Below, one piece after another: positions 27,827-37,766 of a DNA stretch of 64,000 nucleotides. The position numbers were made by a program, and so were the translations under genes. The DNA lies in assembly GCA_963807865.1 (NCBI GenBank), contig CAWEDK010000016.1:1-64000 (forward strand). The letters are read 5' to 3'. The stretch comes from VAZQ01 sp963807865. Lineage in GTDB: Bacteria > Pseudomonadota > Alphaproteobacteria > Rhizobiales > Xanthobacteraceae. How positions within the stretch are numbered: the first letter of the stretch is position 1; each line of letters starts with the position of its first letter. Under the pieces are notes generated by a model. That model was not told where the DNA came from and searched no databases. It was given only the letters and a program-made list of their open reading frames with translations.

Positions 27827-28822
27827 ATGACAATCCAGGCCGCGCTCTTCGCGCCACTTGCTCGCCGTGCGATCCTCACCGCACTGGCGGTGTTGGCCGG
27901 CAATCCGGAGAGCTTGCTGGCGCAGAGCTATCCGAGCGCCCCGATCAAGATCGTGGTGCCATATCCCGCCGCCGGAGGTCCGCTGGACACTGCTGCACGC
28001 GTACTTGCTGACGAATTTCGCGCCACCTTTGGGCAAGCTGGCGTGATCGAGAATCGTCCAGGCGCCGGCGGGCGCATCGGTACCGAATACGTATTTCGCG
28101 CGCCGCCCGACGGGCTCACAGTTCTGTGCGGGCCGCAAACACTATTCGCGATCAGCCATCTCCTTTTCGCCCAGCCGACATTTGATGCCCGTCAGTTTGA
28201 GCCGATCAGCATGCTCGCCGAATACGCCGGAGTGCTGGTAGCTCGTCCCTCGCTTTCGATTGCCAATCCGGTAGAACTGATCGCCTATGCGAGAGCCAAT
28301 CCCGGCAAGCTCACCTACGGCTCGCAGGGCGTCGGCACGCTCGGGCACCTCGCGTTCGAGCACATCAAGTTAGCCGCAAAAATCAACGTGCTGCATGTTC
28401 CATTCCGGGGCAGCCAGCCGGCAGTTACGGAGTTGCTCGGCGGCCATATCGATGTTCTGATCGATACCCTGCTTAACACCAGGTCGAACATCGAGGCTGG
28501 CAAGCTCAAACTTGTCGGCGTCGGAACGACCCGGCGGCTTGAGGCCTTTCCTGATATTTTCACGATTGGCGAAGCGTTGCCTGGATTTGACGCCACCACC
28601 GCGGTCGGATTTGTGGCGCCGCCAGGAACGCCCGAGCATATCACCCAGGCTATCGCGAATGTGATCAAGACCGCGGTGGCGCGGCCGGAAGTGAGCAAGC
28701 GACTTTCTGCGCTTGGCTTGGAGCCTCTTGGAACAACGCCAAACGAGATGCGGGCCTATTTGGCAAAAACGGAATCCCGTTGGGCGCCGGTCATCACCGC
28801 AGCTCATATCAGGGTCGACTGA
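27827..28822 (+). CDS. Bug/TctC-type tripartite tricarboxylate binding protein
   Basis: A 331-residue complete periplasmic binding protein. The signal peptide ends near LLAQSYPSAPIK; conserved blocks are IVVPYPAAGGPLDTAARV, VIENRPGAGGRIGTEYV, LHVPFRGSQPAVTELLGG and APPGTPEHI. It begins 4 bp after the stop of the VOC gene, so it is in the same transcript. No TctA/TctB genes follow; it presumably shares permease components encoded elsewhere. Ligand probably the acid degraded by the VOC enzymes, by context. Confidence 0.88.
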   Translation: MTIQAALFAPLARRAILTALAVLAGNPESLLAQSYPSAPIKIVVPYPAAGGPLDTAARVLADEFRATFGQAGVIENRPGAGGRIGTEYVFRAPPDGLTVLCGPQTLFAISHLLFAQPTFDARQFEPISMLAEYAGVLVARPSLSIANPVELIAYARANPGKLTYGSQGVGTLGHLAFEHIKLAAKINVLHVPFRGSQPAVTELLGGHIDVLIDTLLNTRSNIEAGKLKLVGVGTTRRLEAFPDIFTIGEALPGFDATTAVGFVAPPGTPEHITQAIANVIKTAVARPEVSKRLSALGLEPLGTTPNEMRAYLAKTESRWAPVITAAHIRVD

Positions 28823-28918
28823 TACCGGACTGGCTTGTTGGAACGGTCGTGCACACGCCCAAACCTTCCCCAAGTGTTGGGACAAGGGCGTGCCCACGAT
28901 CGCAATAGGGTAAGCCTC

Positions 28919-30105
28919 ATGATCCAGCTTCAAGCGCTATTCGTCACGGCCCTCTCACTTGGTGTTGTGATTGCCGAAATCGCGCAAGGCCAGCCAGAAG
29001 GCTATTTCAAAGGCAAGACCGTGACGATTGCGGTTGGCGGTACCGCCGGCGGTGGCATCGACCTTGGTGCACGGATGCTGGCGCGCCATCTTGGAAAATA
29101 TTTGCCCGGTGAGCCCAAAATTCAAGTTCAGCTTGTGCCCGGTGCCGGCGGCGTGCGCCTTATGGAGCAACTCTTTGCTATAGCCCCAAAGGACGGCACA
29201 TACATCGGCGCTTTTTCAACCGGTCCAATCATCGAGGCGCTCGTTTCTCTGCGCAAAGTGAAATACAAAATCAGCGATTTCACGGCAGTAGGCGCACTTG
29301 AGAAGGACGTCAGTCTCTGCGTAACCTGGCACGCCTCGGCCATCAAGACATTGCAGGACGCCAAGGCGCGTGAGGTCACGCTCGCCGGGACGGGATTGAG
29401 TTCCCCGACCGATATGATCCCACTCGCGCTCAACGCGGTGTTGGGTACGAAGTTTCGAGTAGTCTCGGGCTACGTGGGTACGCAGGAAGCGCTTATTGCG
29501 ATTGAGCGTGGCGAAACCGAGGGCCGCTGCGGGTGGGCCTTTTCGAGCATGAAATCGTCCAAGCCCGATTGGCTTCGCGACAAGAACTCAATTTTCTTAT
29601 ACAGCTTGGCGATGAAAAACATCCGGAGCTTCAGGACGTGCCAAACGCTCTAGATTTGGTCTCCGATGAATCTGGCAAGCAGTTCATGCGGGTGCTTGTT
29701 GCTCCCCAAAGTATCAACCGACCCTATCTTGCGCCACCTGACCTGCCGGCCGATCGCGCCAAGGAAATTCGCGCTGCATTTATTGCAGCCATGAAGGACG
29801 AGACGCTGAAATCAGAGTTCAGCAAGATGGTCGGCGGCGAGCCAGCACCGACCAGCGGCGAAGACATGCAGAAGCTGCTGAACGGAATTGACGCTACGCC
29901 GCCGGCCGTGGTCGCACGATTGAAGACTGTGTTAGAATCCGAACCGGTAAGGGGAGAACGATCCGGGTCGAATCAAGGCGCCGAGTTCGTGTCGCGTGAC
30001 CTAGGTCAGAGCTGCTGCCCCAACGGCGTTGCCCGCGTTGCAACGGGTGGGCAAAAGGCGCAGTCTAAAACTCTTCTACAGACGACAGGTTTGACAAAAG
30101 CCTGA
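28919..30105 (+). pseudogene. TctC-like binding protein, one frame break
   Basis: A second tripartite-type binding protein, from a different branch: YFKGKTVTIAVGGTAGGGID, LGKYLPGEPKIQVQLVPGAGGVR, KVKYKISDFTAVGAL. The frame ends early at 29651; a missing base near 29590 restores QLGDEKHPELQDVPNALDLV, RVLVAPQSINRPYLAPPDLPADR and the usual C-terminal helix region to about 29940. The last 50 codons to 30105 are low-complexity and may follow another shift. Leader MIQLQALFVTALSLGVVIAE starts at 28919. It follows the Bug protein by 97 bp on the same strand. Confidence 0.72.
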
Positions 30106-30204
30106 ACAATCTTCCCGCACGAGCACCCGGAGGGCTGCGCGAAGCGGAGAGATATTCGAGTGGAGCAGCGCATCAGACGCCGCCCACCGGCTAGGGAGAG
30201 CAAC

Positions 30205-31527
30205 ATGAGTCACCGCGAGCGCCGCCACGGCGCACCCTCACCTATTGAACAGGTTGCCGGCAATGGACTGCTCGATCGCCGGGCGTTGCTGCGCGGCGGC
30301 GCGATGGTCGCCGGCGCCATGACCACCGGCGTCTCGGTCACCGGCGCGGCTGCCGAGCCGCTCAAGAACGATCCGTGGAGCCTGGAAATGGGCACGGTCG
30401 TGCCGCCCTATCAGGTGGCGTCGCGGTTCGAGAAGAACGTGGTGCGCACGCTCAGCAATCCCAACAACGAATTCCGCAACTCGCATGCCCGCACGCCGCA
30501 TCATCTGCTGCAAGGCACGGTGACGCCGAACGGGTTGTTTTTCACCATCGCGCATTCCGGCCTGCCCGATATCGACCCGGCGCAGCACAAGCTCGTCATT
30601 CATGGGCTGGTGAAGCAGCCGCTGGTGTACACCGTCGAGTCGCTGTCGCGCTATCCGATGGTGACGCGCATGGCGTTCCTCGAGTGCAGCGGCAACTCGG
30701 CGCCGATGTTCTCGAGCGAGCCGTTGCAGGTCACCGCGCAGGCGCTGCACGGCCTCGTTTCGAACGCCGAATGGACCGGCGTGCCGCTCTCGACGCTGCT
30801 GGAAGAGACCGGCATCGATCCGAAGGCGAAGTGGCTGCTGGCGGAAGGCACCGACTCGCTCGGCCTGCATCGCAGCGTGCCGATCAAGAAGGCGCTCGAT
30901 GACGCCCTCATCGTGCTCTACCAGAACGGCGAACGGCTGATGCCGGGCAACGGCTATCCGATGCGCCTGCTGCTGCCCGGCTATCAGGGCAACATGAACG
31001 TCAAGCACGTGCGGCGGATCAAGCTGATCGACCAGCCGGCGATGAGCTTCTACGAGGCCAAGACCTATTCGCAGATCCTGCCGGGCAACAAGATGTGGCT
31101 GTTTCACTTCACCCAGGAGGTCAAGTCGTTCATCACCCACCCGTCGTTCGGCCACAGCATGAAGGGTCCGGGCTACTACGACATTTCCGGCGTGGCCTAT
31201 TCGGGCAACGGCCGCATCGCCAAGGTCATGGTCTCGGCCGACGGCGGCAAGAGCTGGGCGCCAGCGGCGTTGCAGGACCCGGTGCTGCCCAAGGCGTTCA
31301 CCCGCTTCCGCATGCCGTGGAAGTGGGACGGCCAGCCGGTCGTACTGCAGAGCCGGGCCTGGGACGAAGGCGGCAACGTGCAGCCGCTGCGGGCCGAATT
31401 CGTCGCCGCGCGCGGACAGACCGAGAAGCCGGTGGCAAGCCCGCTCGCCTTCCCCAACCAGCACTTCAACAGCATCACGAGCTGGGGCGTTGGAGCCAAC
31501 GGGGAGATCAAGCATGTCTATGCATAA
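30205..31527 (+). CDS. soxC: SoxC-like sulfite dehydrogenase molybdopterin subunit
   Basis: A 440-residue molybdenum enzyme of the sulfite oxidase family, here the SoxC branch that works with the cytochrome SoxD to oxidise sulfane sulfur or sulfite in the periplasm. A Tat-type leader (DRRALLRGGAMVAGAM) lies at about 24-45. The molybdenum-ligand Cys is in FLECSGNS (C161), followed by the dimerisation domain (AKVMVSADGGKSWAPA near 340). GGGAG precedes ATG 30205; the end overlaps the next cytochrome gene by 14 bp. No SoxXYZAB genes are in the window, so the pair may act on a substrate other than SoxY-bound sulfur. Confidence 0.88.
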   Translation: MSHRERRHGAPSPIEQVAGNGLLDRRALLRGGAMVAGAMTTGVSVTGAAAEPLKNDPWSLEMGTVVPPYQVASRFEKNVVRTLSNPNNEFRNSHARTPHHLLQGTVTPNGLFFTIAHSGLPDIDPAQHKLVIHGLVKQPLVYTVESLSRYPMVTRMAFLECSGNSAPMFSSEPLQVTAQALHGLVSNAEWTGVPLSTLLEETGIDPKAKWLLAEGTDSLGLHRSVPIKKALDDALIVLYQNGERLMPGNGYPMRLLLPGYQGNMNVKHVRRIKLIDQPAMSFYEAKTYSQILPGNKMWLFHFTQEVKSFITHPSFGHSMKGPGYYDISGVAYSGNGRIAKVMVSADGGKSWAPAALQDPVLPKAFTRFRMPWKWDGQPVVLQSRAWDEGGNVQPLRAEFVAARGQTEKPVASPLAFPNQHFNSITSWGVGANGEIKHVYA

Positions 31528-32071
31528 GCCGCTCCTCGCCCTCGCCTGCGTGCTCGTGTTCGGCAGCGGTCCGGCGGGTGCGCAAGCGCCCGGTCTCGGC
31601 ACGCCGATCACCGAAGCCGACATCACCGCCTGGAACATCGACGTGCTGCCGGACGGCACCGGCCTGCCGCCCGGCAGCGGAACCGTCAAACAGGGCGAGG
31701 CCGTCTATGCGCAGAAATGCGCGCTCTGCCATGGCGAGAACGGCGTGAAACCGGCCCGCGGTTTCCTGCCGATGATCGGACCGTCGCGGTTCGACCGCAT
31801 CGATACGATGAAGACCGTGCCTTACTACAAATACGCCACGACACTCTACGACGTCATGCGCCGGTCGATGCCGTTCCCGGCGCCGAAGACGCTGACCAAC
31901 GACGAGCTCTACGCGCTCTCGGCCTATATCCTCGCGCTCAACAAGATCATCCGCGAGGACGAGGTCATGGACGCCAAGACCTTGCCGCAGGTGAAAATGC
32001 CGAACCGCGACAATTTCATCGTGTGGGACCAGGACAAGGTCGACTATCAGCCGGTGCCGCCCGTGCGCTGA
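31514..32071 (+). CDS. SoxD-like periplasmic c-type cytochrome
   Basis: A 185-residue exported monohaem cytochrome c. The signal peptide is residues 1-23 (ending PAGAQA); the haem site is CALCHG with C69 and C72, and the axial Met is likely in RSMPFPAPKTL. It is the electron acceptor of the SoxC-like enzyme whose gene overlaps it by 14 bp, with GGGGAG 8-13 bp before ATG 31514. It is shorter than classical SoxD (about 380 residues, two haems), and matches the single-haem form found with SoxC homologues in many alphaproteobacteria. Confidence 0.85.
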   Translation: MSMHKPLLALACVLVFGSGPAGAQAPGLGTPITEADITAWNIDVLPDGTGLPPGSGTVKQGEAVYAQKCALCHGENGVKPARGFLPMIGPSRFDRIDTMKTVPYYKYATTLYDVMRRSMPFPAPKTLTNDELYALSAYILALNKIIREDEVMDAKTLPQVKMPNRDNFIVWDQDKVDYQPVPPVR

Positions 32072-32220
32072 CGGCGGATCGTGAACGGACGCAGGTAGCG
32101 GCGACCGGCCGCTACCTGCGCACATGCTTCGAGGATTGATCTGCATCAAGAGGGAAACCAACCGGCTCTGGAACGGTTCACGCGTTGATTGGCGCAAGAC
32201 AGCGCGCCGCAACCAGGGCC

Positions 32221-33440
32221 ATGAGTTTCGTCATGTACGAGCCGTCCAACCGGCAATTTCCGTTTGCGGCTTTCCTCTGGCCGGCGCTTGCGGCGGCCAC
32301 GGCGGGTGAGTTCGCCACTTCGATCGCCCGGCAGTTCGTCGATTTGGCGGTGGTGCCCGAGGCCGAGCCCGTGCCGGACGAGCCGGAATGGGCGACGGTC
32401 AATCGCATTGCGCTCAGGCTCGATACGGTTTTGCTGCGCGATTTCTCGACGGCGGACGGCGGCCTGCCCACCCTGCTGGTGACGCCGTTTGCGCTGCACC
32501 GCTCCACGATCGTCGACGTCGCGCCGGGCTACAGTCTGGTCAAAACGTTGCGCGACGCCGGGCTGTCCCGGCTGTTCGCCACCGATTGGCGCTCCGCCAC
32601 TCCCGACATGCGCCATTTCGGTATCGACACTTATCTTGCCGATCTCAACGTGCTGGTCGACGAACTGGGTGGCGACGTCAACCTGGTGGGTCTTTGCCAG
32701 GGCGGCTGGATGGCCTTGCTGTTCGCCGCGCGCTTTCCCGGCAAGGTCGCCAGGCTGGTGCTGGCCGGCGCACCGATCGACATCACGGCGGCGAGTTCGG
32801 GCTTGTCGACGCTCGCGGCATCGAGCCCGCTCGCACTGTTTCAGGAGCTTGTCAGCATCGGCGACGGCCGGATGCTCGGCCGCAGCATGCTGGAGTTCTG
32901 GGGCTCCAGTTCGATGGAAACCGAAGAGATCGTCACGCTGCTGCAGATCGATGAACCCGTCGGCTCGCCCGCCTTCACGCAGATCGAACGGCTGTTCCGC
33001 CGCTGGTACGCCTCGACCGTGGACCTGCCGGGGCGCTTCTATCTCGAGGTGGTCGAGAAGCTCTACAAGCAGAACGAGCTGTCGGGCGGCAGTTTCGTGG
33101 CGCTGGGCGAAACCATCGATCTCAAGAAGGTCCGGGCGCCCTTGTTCCTGCTGGCGGCGCGCGATGACGAGGTGGTGGCGCCGGCACAATTGTTCGCGGC
33201 CGAGCGCGCTGGTCGGCACGCCGGCAGGCAGTGTGCAGACCGCAACTGTCGACTGCCGGCACGTCGGGTTGTTCATGGGCAGGCCGGCGCTCCGCGGAGC
33301 ACTGGCCGGACATCGCCCGCTGGATCGTGTCGCCGGGCAGCATTGCGCCGGCATTGGACGCGCCAGAGCACGGCTCGGACACCGGCATCGCAAGCGCCGG
33401 CCGCCGCGCCCGCCGGGCCCCGGTACGCACCCAAGGCTGA
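32221..33440 (+). pseudogene. PHA-synthase-like alpha/beta hydrolase, C-terminus frame-broken
   Basis: A PhaC-related protein of about 400 residues. The nucleophile elbow is GLCQGGW (about 32692-32712) with Cys in place of Ser, the hallmark of polyhydroxyalkanoate synthases and close relatives. Near the N-terminus it has SNRQFPFAAFLWPALAAATAGE. The acid is probably in LLAARDDEVVAPAQLF. Extra bases near 33208 and 33297 change frame; the catalytic His region then reads DCRHVGLFMGRPA, followed by HWPDIARWIVSPGS, to TGA 33438-33440. It lacks the long N-domain of class I synthases, so polymer synthesis is not assured. Start 32221 is the first ATG; an upstream TTG is less likely. Confidence 0.72.
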
Positions 33441-33568
33441 TCGCCACGCCCCCGCGATTGCGTCCCCTGCCGCGCGTATGCGTCACGCTGTTCAATACTT
33501 GCCGATTTGGCTCTAAGGTCGCCGGCTGGATTCACCGCAGGCGTGGTCGCGCCGCAGGAGGCATAGGG

Positions 33569-34351
33569 ATGGAGCTTGGGCTCAAGGGGAAAACCGCGCT
33601 GGTGACGGGGGCAAGCCGCGGCATCGGCCGCGGCATCGCGCTGGCGTTCGCGGATGAAGGCTGCGACCTGATGCTGACCGCGCGCGACCCCAAGGCGCTC
33701 GATGAGGTCGCGGCCGCGATCCGCGGCAAGGGCCGGCGCGCGGCCGTGTCGGTGACCGACTTGCGCGAGCCGCAGGCGCCGGCCGCGATCGTCGATACGG
33801 TGAAACGCGAGTTCGGCGGCCTCGACATTCTCATCAACAATGCCGGCACCACCAAGCGCGGCGATTTCTTCGCGCTGACCGACGAGGACTGGGCGGACGG
33901 CTATTCGCTCAAGTTCTTCGCCCATGTCCGGCTGGCGCGCGCCGCCTGGCCGCTGTTGAAGGAGCGCAAGGGTGCGCTGGTCGCGATCGGCGGCACCAGC
34001 GGCCGCAAGCCCGAAAGGCGGTTCACCATCGGCAGTTCGGTCAACGCGGCGGTGGCGGCGTTCACCAAGTGCCTCGCCGACCTCGGCAAGGAGGACGGCG
34101 TGCGGGTGAACTGCATCCATCCGAGCCTGGTCGAAACCGAACGGCAGTGGCGGCGAATCCGCGCGGCCGTGGAACAGACTGGCGAGCCGGAGGACAAGGT
34201 GCGCGCGGCGCTCTGCCGCGAGACCGGCATCACGCGGTTCGGCACCGTCGAAGACGTCGCCGACCTCGTCACCTTCATGGTGTCGTCGCGCGCGACCTGG
34301 CTGCAGGGCGCCACCATCGATCTCGACGGCGGGGAGATCCCGGTATTGTGA
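33569..34351 (+). CDS. SDR-family protein lacking the YxxxK dyad
   Basis: A 260-residue short-chain dehydrogenase/reductase-fold protein. The Rossmann motif TGASRGIG (residues 14-21) and NNAG are intact, so nucleotide binding is likely. The catalytic YxxxK is absent: where YSASK is expected the sequence reads GSSVN, then AAVAAFTKCLADLG, and the catalytic Ser position reads GGTSG. C-terminal GGATIDLDGG-like motif (GATIDLDGGEIPVL) is normal. The frame is uninterrupted, so this is a divergent active site, not an indel. It may have an altered mechanism or be non-catalytic. AGGAGG precedes ATG 33569 at about 13 bp; longer in-frame extensions upstream belong to the PhaC-like gene. Confidence 0.85.
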   Translation: MELGLKGKTALVTGASRGIGRGIALAFADEGCDLMLTARDPKALDEVAAAIRGKGRRAAVSVTDLREPQAPAAIVDTVKREFGGLDILINNAGTTKRGDFFALTDEDWADGYSLKFFAHVRLARAAWPLLKERKGALVAIGGTSGRKPERRFTIGSSVNAAVAAFTKCLADLGKEDGVRVNCIHPSLVETERQWRRIRAAVEQTGEPEDKVRAALCRETGITRFGTVEDVADLVTFMVSSRATWLQGATIDLDGGEIPVL

Positions 34352-34376
34352 ATACGATCTCGTGCAGCCTCGCTCG

Positions 34377-34499
34377 ACCTCATGCTGAGGAGCCTGCCGG
34401 CGCGCAGCGAAGGCAGGCGTCTCGAAGCATGGCGGCAGGTGCTGTGTGCGCGGCCATCCTTCGAGACACCCGCCTGCGGCGGGCTCCTCAGGATGAGGT
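34377..34499. repeat. dispersed inverted repeat (CTCATGCTGAGGAG type)
   Basis: Two long imperfect arms, 34377-34432 and 34454-34499, carry ACCTCATGCTGAGGAGC...CTCGAAGCATGG and its complement CCATCCTTCGAGAC...GCTCCTCAGGATGAGGT. This is the familiar intergenic repeat of Bradyrhizobium-like genomes. It fills the gap between the SDR gene and the flavin oxidoreductase and could fold as a long RNA hairpin at the 3' end of the SDR message. Confidence 0.8.
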
Positions 34500-34520
34500 C
34501 CGGTCAAAGAGTCGCGCGGG

Positions 34521-36235
34521 ATGAACATCCTGCTCACCCCGGCGCGGATCGGCCCGGTCGAAATCAAGAACCGCATCGTGATGCCGCCGATGACGACACG
34601 CACGGCGGACGCGGACGGCTTCGTCACCGACGACAGCATCGCCTACTACATGGCGCGGGTGAGTGGCGGCGTCGGCCTGATCACCGTCGAAATGGCGTCA
34701 CCGGAAAAATGCGGCCGCCACCGCCGCCACGAGGTCGGCATCTATGACGACCGCTTCCTGCCCGGGCTGACGCGCCTGGTGACCGAAATCCACCGCGGCG
34801 GCGCCAAGGCGTCGATCCAGCTTGGCCACGGCGGCGGCCATACCCGCAAGGACATCTGCGGCGAGACGCCGATTGCGCCGTCGGCGATTCCGCATCCGGT
34901 CTACGAAACGACATTCGAGATCATCGTGCCGGAGGAGATGAGCAAGGCGCGGATCGCACAGACCACCGCCGCGCATGTCGCCGCGGCGGTGCGCGCCCAG
35001 CAGGCCGGGTTCGACTGCGTGGAGATTCACGCCGCGCACGGCTACCTGATCTCGCAATTCCACGCGCCGTTCGAAAACCGCCGCGACGACGAGTATGGCG
35101 GCAGCCTGGAGAACCGCGCCCGCTTCGGTCTCGACATCCTGCGCGCCGTGAAGGCCGCGGCACCGGGGCTAGGCGTGATCTACCGGCTGTCGGTCGAGGA
35201 CTTCTTCGACGGCGGCCTGCCGTTTCACGAGGGCAAGCTGATCGCGCAGTGGGCCGCCGCAGCCGGCGCCGACGCGCTGCACGTCACCGCCGGGCACTAC
35301 CGCTCGCTGCCGTCGGCGCAAATCGTGCTGCCGCCGATGGACATGCCGGATGCGCCCTTTCTCGACTATGCCGCCGAGATCAAGGCTTTGGTCGATATTC
35401 CGGTGATCGCGGTCGGCCGCCTCGGCGATCCGGCGACCGCGACCGCGGCGGTCGCCGACGGCAAGGCTGATTTCATCGCGCTCGGGCGCACCCTGGTGGC
35501 CGATCCGGAGTGGGTCAACAAGCTCGCGCGCGGCGAACCGATCCGCCGCTGCCTGGCCTGTAACACCTGCATCAACGAGATGCGCGGTGGCGCGCGCATC
35601 GGCTGCGTGGTCAACGGCGCAGCCGGCCGCGAGGCCGTGTTCTCCACGCCGAGCCCGCCGCGCGGCGAGCGCATCGCGGTGATCGGCGCGGGACCGGCCG
35701 GCCTCACCTATGCCTCGCTGGTCGCCGAAGGAAACACCGTGACGGTGTTCGAGAAGCGAAGGCAGCCGGGCGGATCGTTTCGCTACGCCGGCAAGGCGCC
35801 GCTGTTTCAGGAGGTCGAGGCCAGCGACGCAGAGCTTTAAGCGCTATGTCGCCGACATGGCGGCCGCCTGCGCTTTCAAGGGCGTGGAGTTCTGCTTCAA
35901 GACCGACGTGCGCGCACAACCTGAGGTGCTGGCGCCGTTCGATCGCATCGTGATCGCAACCGGCGCGGACTACCGCTTCGGCCTCGGTCCACTCGCCAGG
36001 ACCGCGCTCGATTGGGGCGCCGGCCGTTGGCCGGTGTTGTCGCAGTTGTTTTCGCGGCCAAAGCTGCGCGACTGGTTCTACTATCGGGCGCGCCGAGGAA
36101 CCGGCGAGCTGTTCCAGGCGCGTGGCGCGTCCCGGGCAAACCGTGGTCGTGATCGGCGACGCCATGCAGGCCGGCAAGAGCAAGCCGGCGATCGCCAGCG
36201 CATTCGAGGCCGCGCTGCTCCCTGGCGGCGGCTAG
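34521..36235 (+). pseudogene. OYE/2,4-dienoyl-CoA-reductase-type flavin oxidoreductase, C-terminus frame-broken
   Basis: A two-part flavoenzyme: an FMN TIM barrel (IGPVEIKNRIVMPPM start; HAAHGYLISQF and RRDDEYGGSLENRARF hallmarks; IAVGRLGDP phosphate loop), a 4Fe-4S cluster motif (CLACNTCINE ... GCVVN at about 35554-35613), then a FAD/NAD(P) domain (RIAVIGAGPAGLTYA). Near 35820 an indel ends the frame at 35840; the rest reads FKRYVADMAAACAFKGVEF and DRIVIATGADYR, with another shift near 36120 before TVVVIGDAMQAGKSKPAIASAF and TAG 36233-36235. It would reduce enoyl-type double bonds with NAD(P)H. Length after repair (about 570) is a little short of the family's 640-680. Confidence 0.8.
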
Positions 36236-36317
36236 CGCGAGCGTGGCACGTTCGGTGCAAGGCAATTCAAGGCAGCCCGCTTCGACGTAATATGCTGCGG
36301 ACATTCTGAGCGAGGTC

Positions 36318-37766
36318 ATGGCCGAAATCCGCTTCCTGCTGAACGGAGAGCCGCGCGCCGTGACCGGCGTGCCGCCGACCATGACGGTGCTCGACTGGCT
36401 GCGCCTCGAGGCGCGGCTGACCGGCACCAAGGAGGGCTGCGCCGAAGGCGACTGCGGCGCCTGCACGATCGTGGTCGGGCGGCCGGACGGGGACCGGCTG
36501 CAACTACGAGGCGGTCAATTCCTGCCTGATGCTGCTGCCGCAACTCGACGGCTGCCGCGGTGCTGACGGTCGAAGGTCTCGCGGCCGCGGACGGCACGCT
36601 GCATCCGGTCCAGCAGGCGCTGGTCGACGCCGACGCCACGCAATGCGGCTTCTGCACGCCGGGCTTCGCGATGGCGATGTTCGCGTTCCACCACGGCGGC
36701 GAAGGCGGCCGAGGATACGCTCATCCACGAGGCGCTCGCCGGCAATCTCTGCCGCTGCACCGGCTATCGCTCGATCGTCGATGCCTGCCGCCGGATCGCC
36801 GCCGGGCCGTCCGACCGCTTCGCCGCCGCCGGCGAGCCTACCGCCGCGACGCGTCGCGCGGGCTGCCGGCCTGCACCGACTATCGCCACCGAGAGCAGAT
36901 CTATCTGCGCGCCGCGGACGCTCGACGAACTGCTCGCGGCGCGCGAGCAGCATCCCGACGCGCTGCTGCTATGCCGGCGGCACCGATCTCGGGCTGCGCG
37001 TGAGCAAGGACCGCGAGGCATTCCCGTGCGTGATCTCGACCGCGCGGGTCGCCGAGCTGCAGCAGATCGCCAGCGATGCTCACGCGCTCACGATCGGCGG
37101 CGCCGTCACCTATACGCAGGCGCTGCCGCATCTCGATCGCGCATTTCCCGGCATTCGGCGCGCTGGTGCGCCGCATCGGCTCGCGCCAGATCCGCAACCT
37201 CGGCACCATCGCCGGCAATCTCGCCAACGCCTCGCCGATCGGCGACACGCTGCCCTGCCTGATCGCGCTCGACGCATCGGTGACGCTGGCGTCACGCGGC
37301 GGCACGCGCACGCTGCCGGTCGAGGAGTTCATCACCGGCTATCGCAAGACCGCGCTGCGCGCCCGGCGAGGTGATCGCCGCGATCCACATTCCGCTGTTG
37401 TGCCGCAGGCCGGCAGTTTCGCCGCCTACAAGCTCTCCAAGCGCTTCGACCAGGACATCTCGACCGTGGTCGCGGCGTTCTGCCTCGACGATGGACGGCG
37501 ACAACGTCCGCGACATGCGCGCCGCCTATGGCGGCATGGCGGCGCGCGCCATGCGCGCGGCCAATCTCGAAGCCGCGCTCGCCGGCCGCGCCTGGAGCCA
37601 GCATTGCGCATCGCCGACATCGACGCGGCGCTCGCGCGCGACTTCACGCCGATGGGCGACCATCGCGGCAGCGCCGGCTACCGGCTGCGCGCGGCCGCCG
37701 GACCTGGTGCGGCGGCTGCAGCTCGAGACGACATCGCGCGTGCTGACCCGGGTGGAGGCGCTATGA
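36318..37766 (+). pseudogene. xdhA: xanthine dehydrogenase small subunit (2Fe-2S and FAD), frame-broken
   Basis: Purine catabolism: the electron-transfer subunit of xanthine dehydrogenase. The plant-type 2Fe-2S site KEGCAEGDCGACTIV (about 36429-36473) and the second cluster CGFCTPGF ... LCRCTGY (about 36643-36770) are present, then the FAD domain (AGGTDLGLRVSKD, QIRNLGTIAGNLANASPIGDTLP, YRKTALRAGEVI) and the C-terminal domain to 37766. Single extra bases near 36502, 36561, 36700, 36839, 36970, 37155, 37370 and 37490 each move the frame; removing them gives a normal protein of about 480 residues. GAGG precedes ATG 36318. Its stop overlaps the large-subunit ATG. Confidence 0.85.

Noticed and set aside
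30238..31689. 483-residue open frame antisense to soxC
   Set aside because: No domain and Arg/His-biased; the plus strand has the complete molybdenum-cofactor fold.
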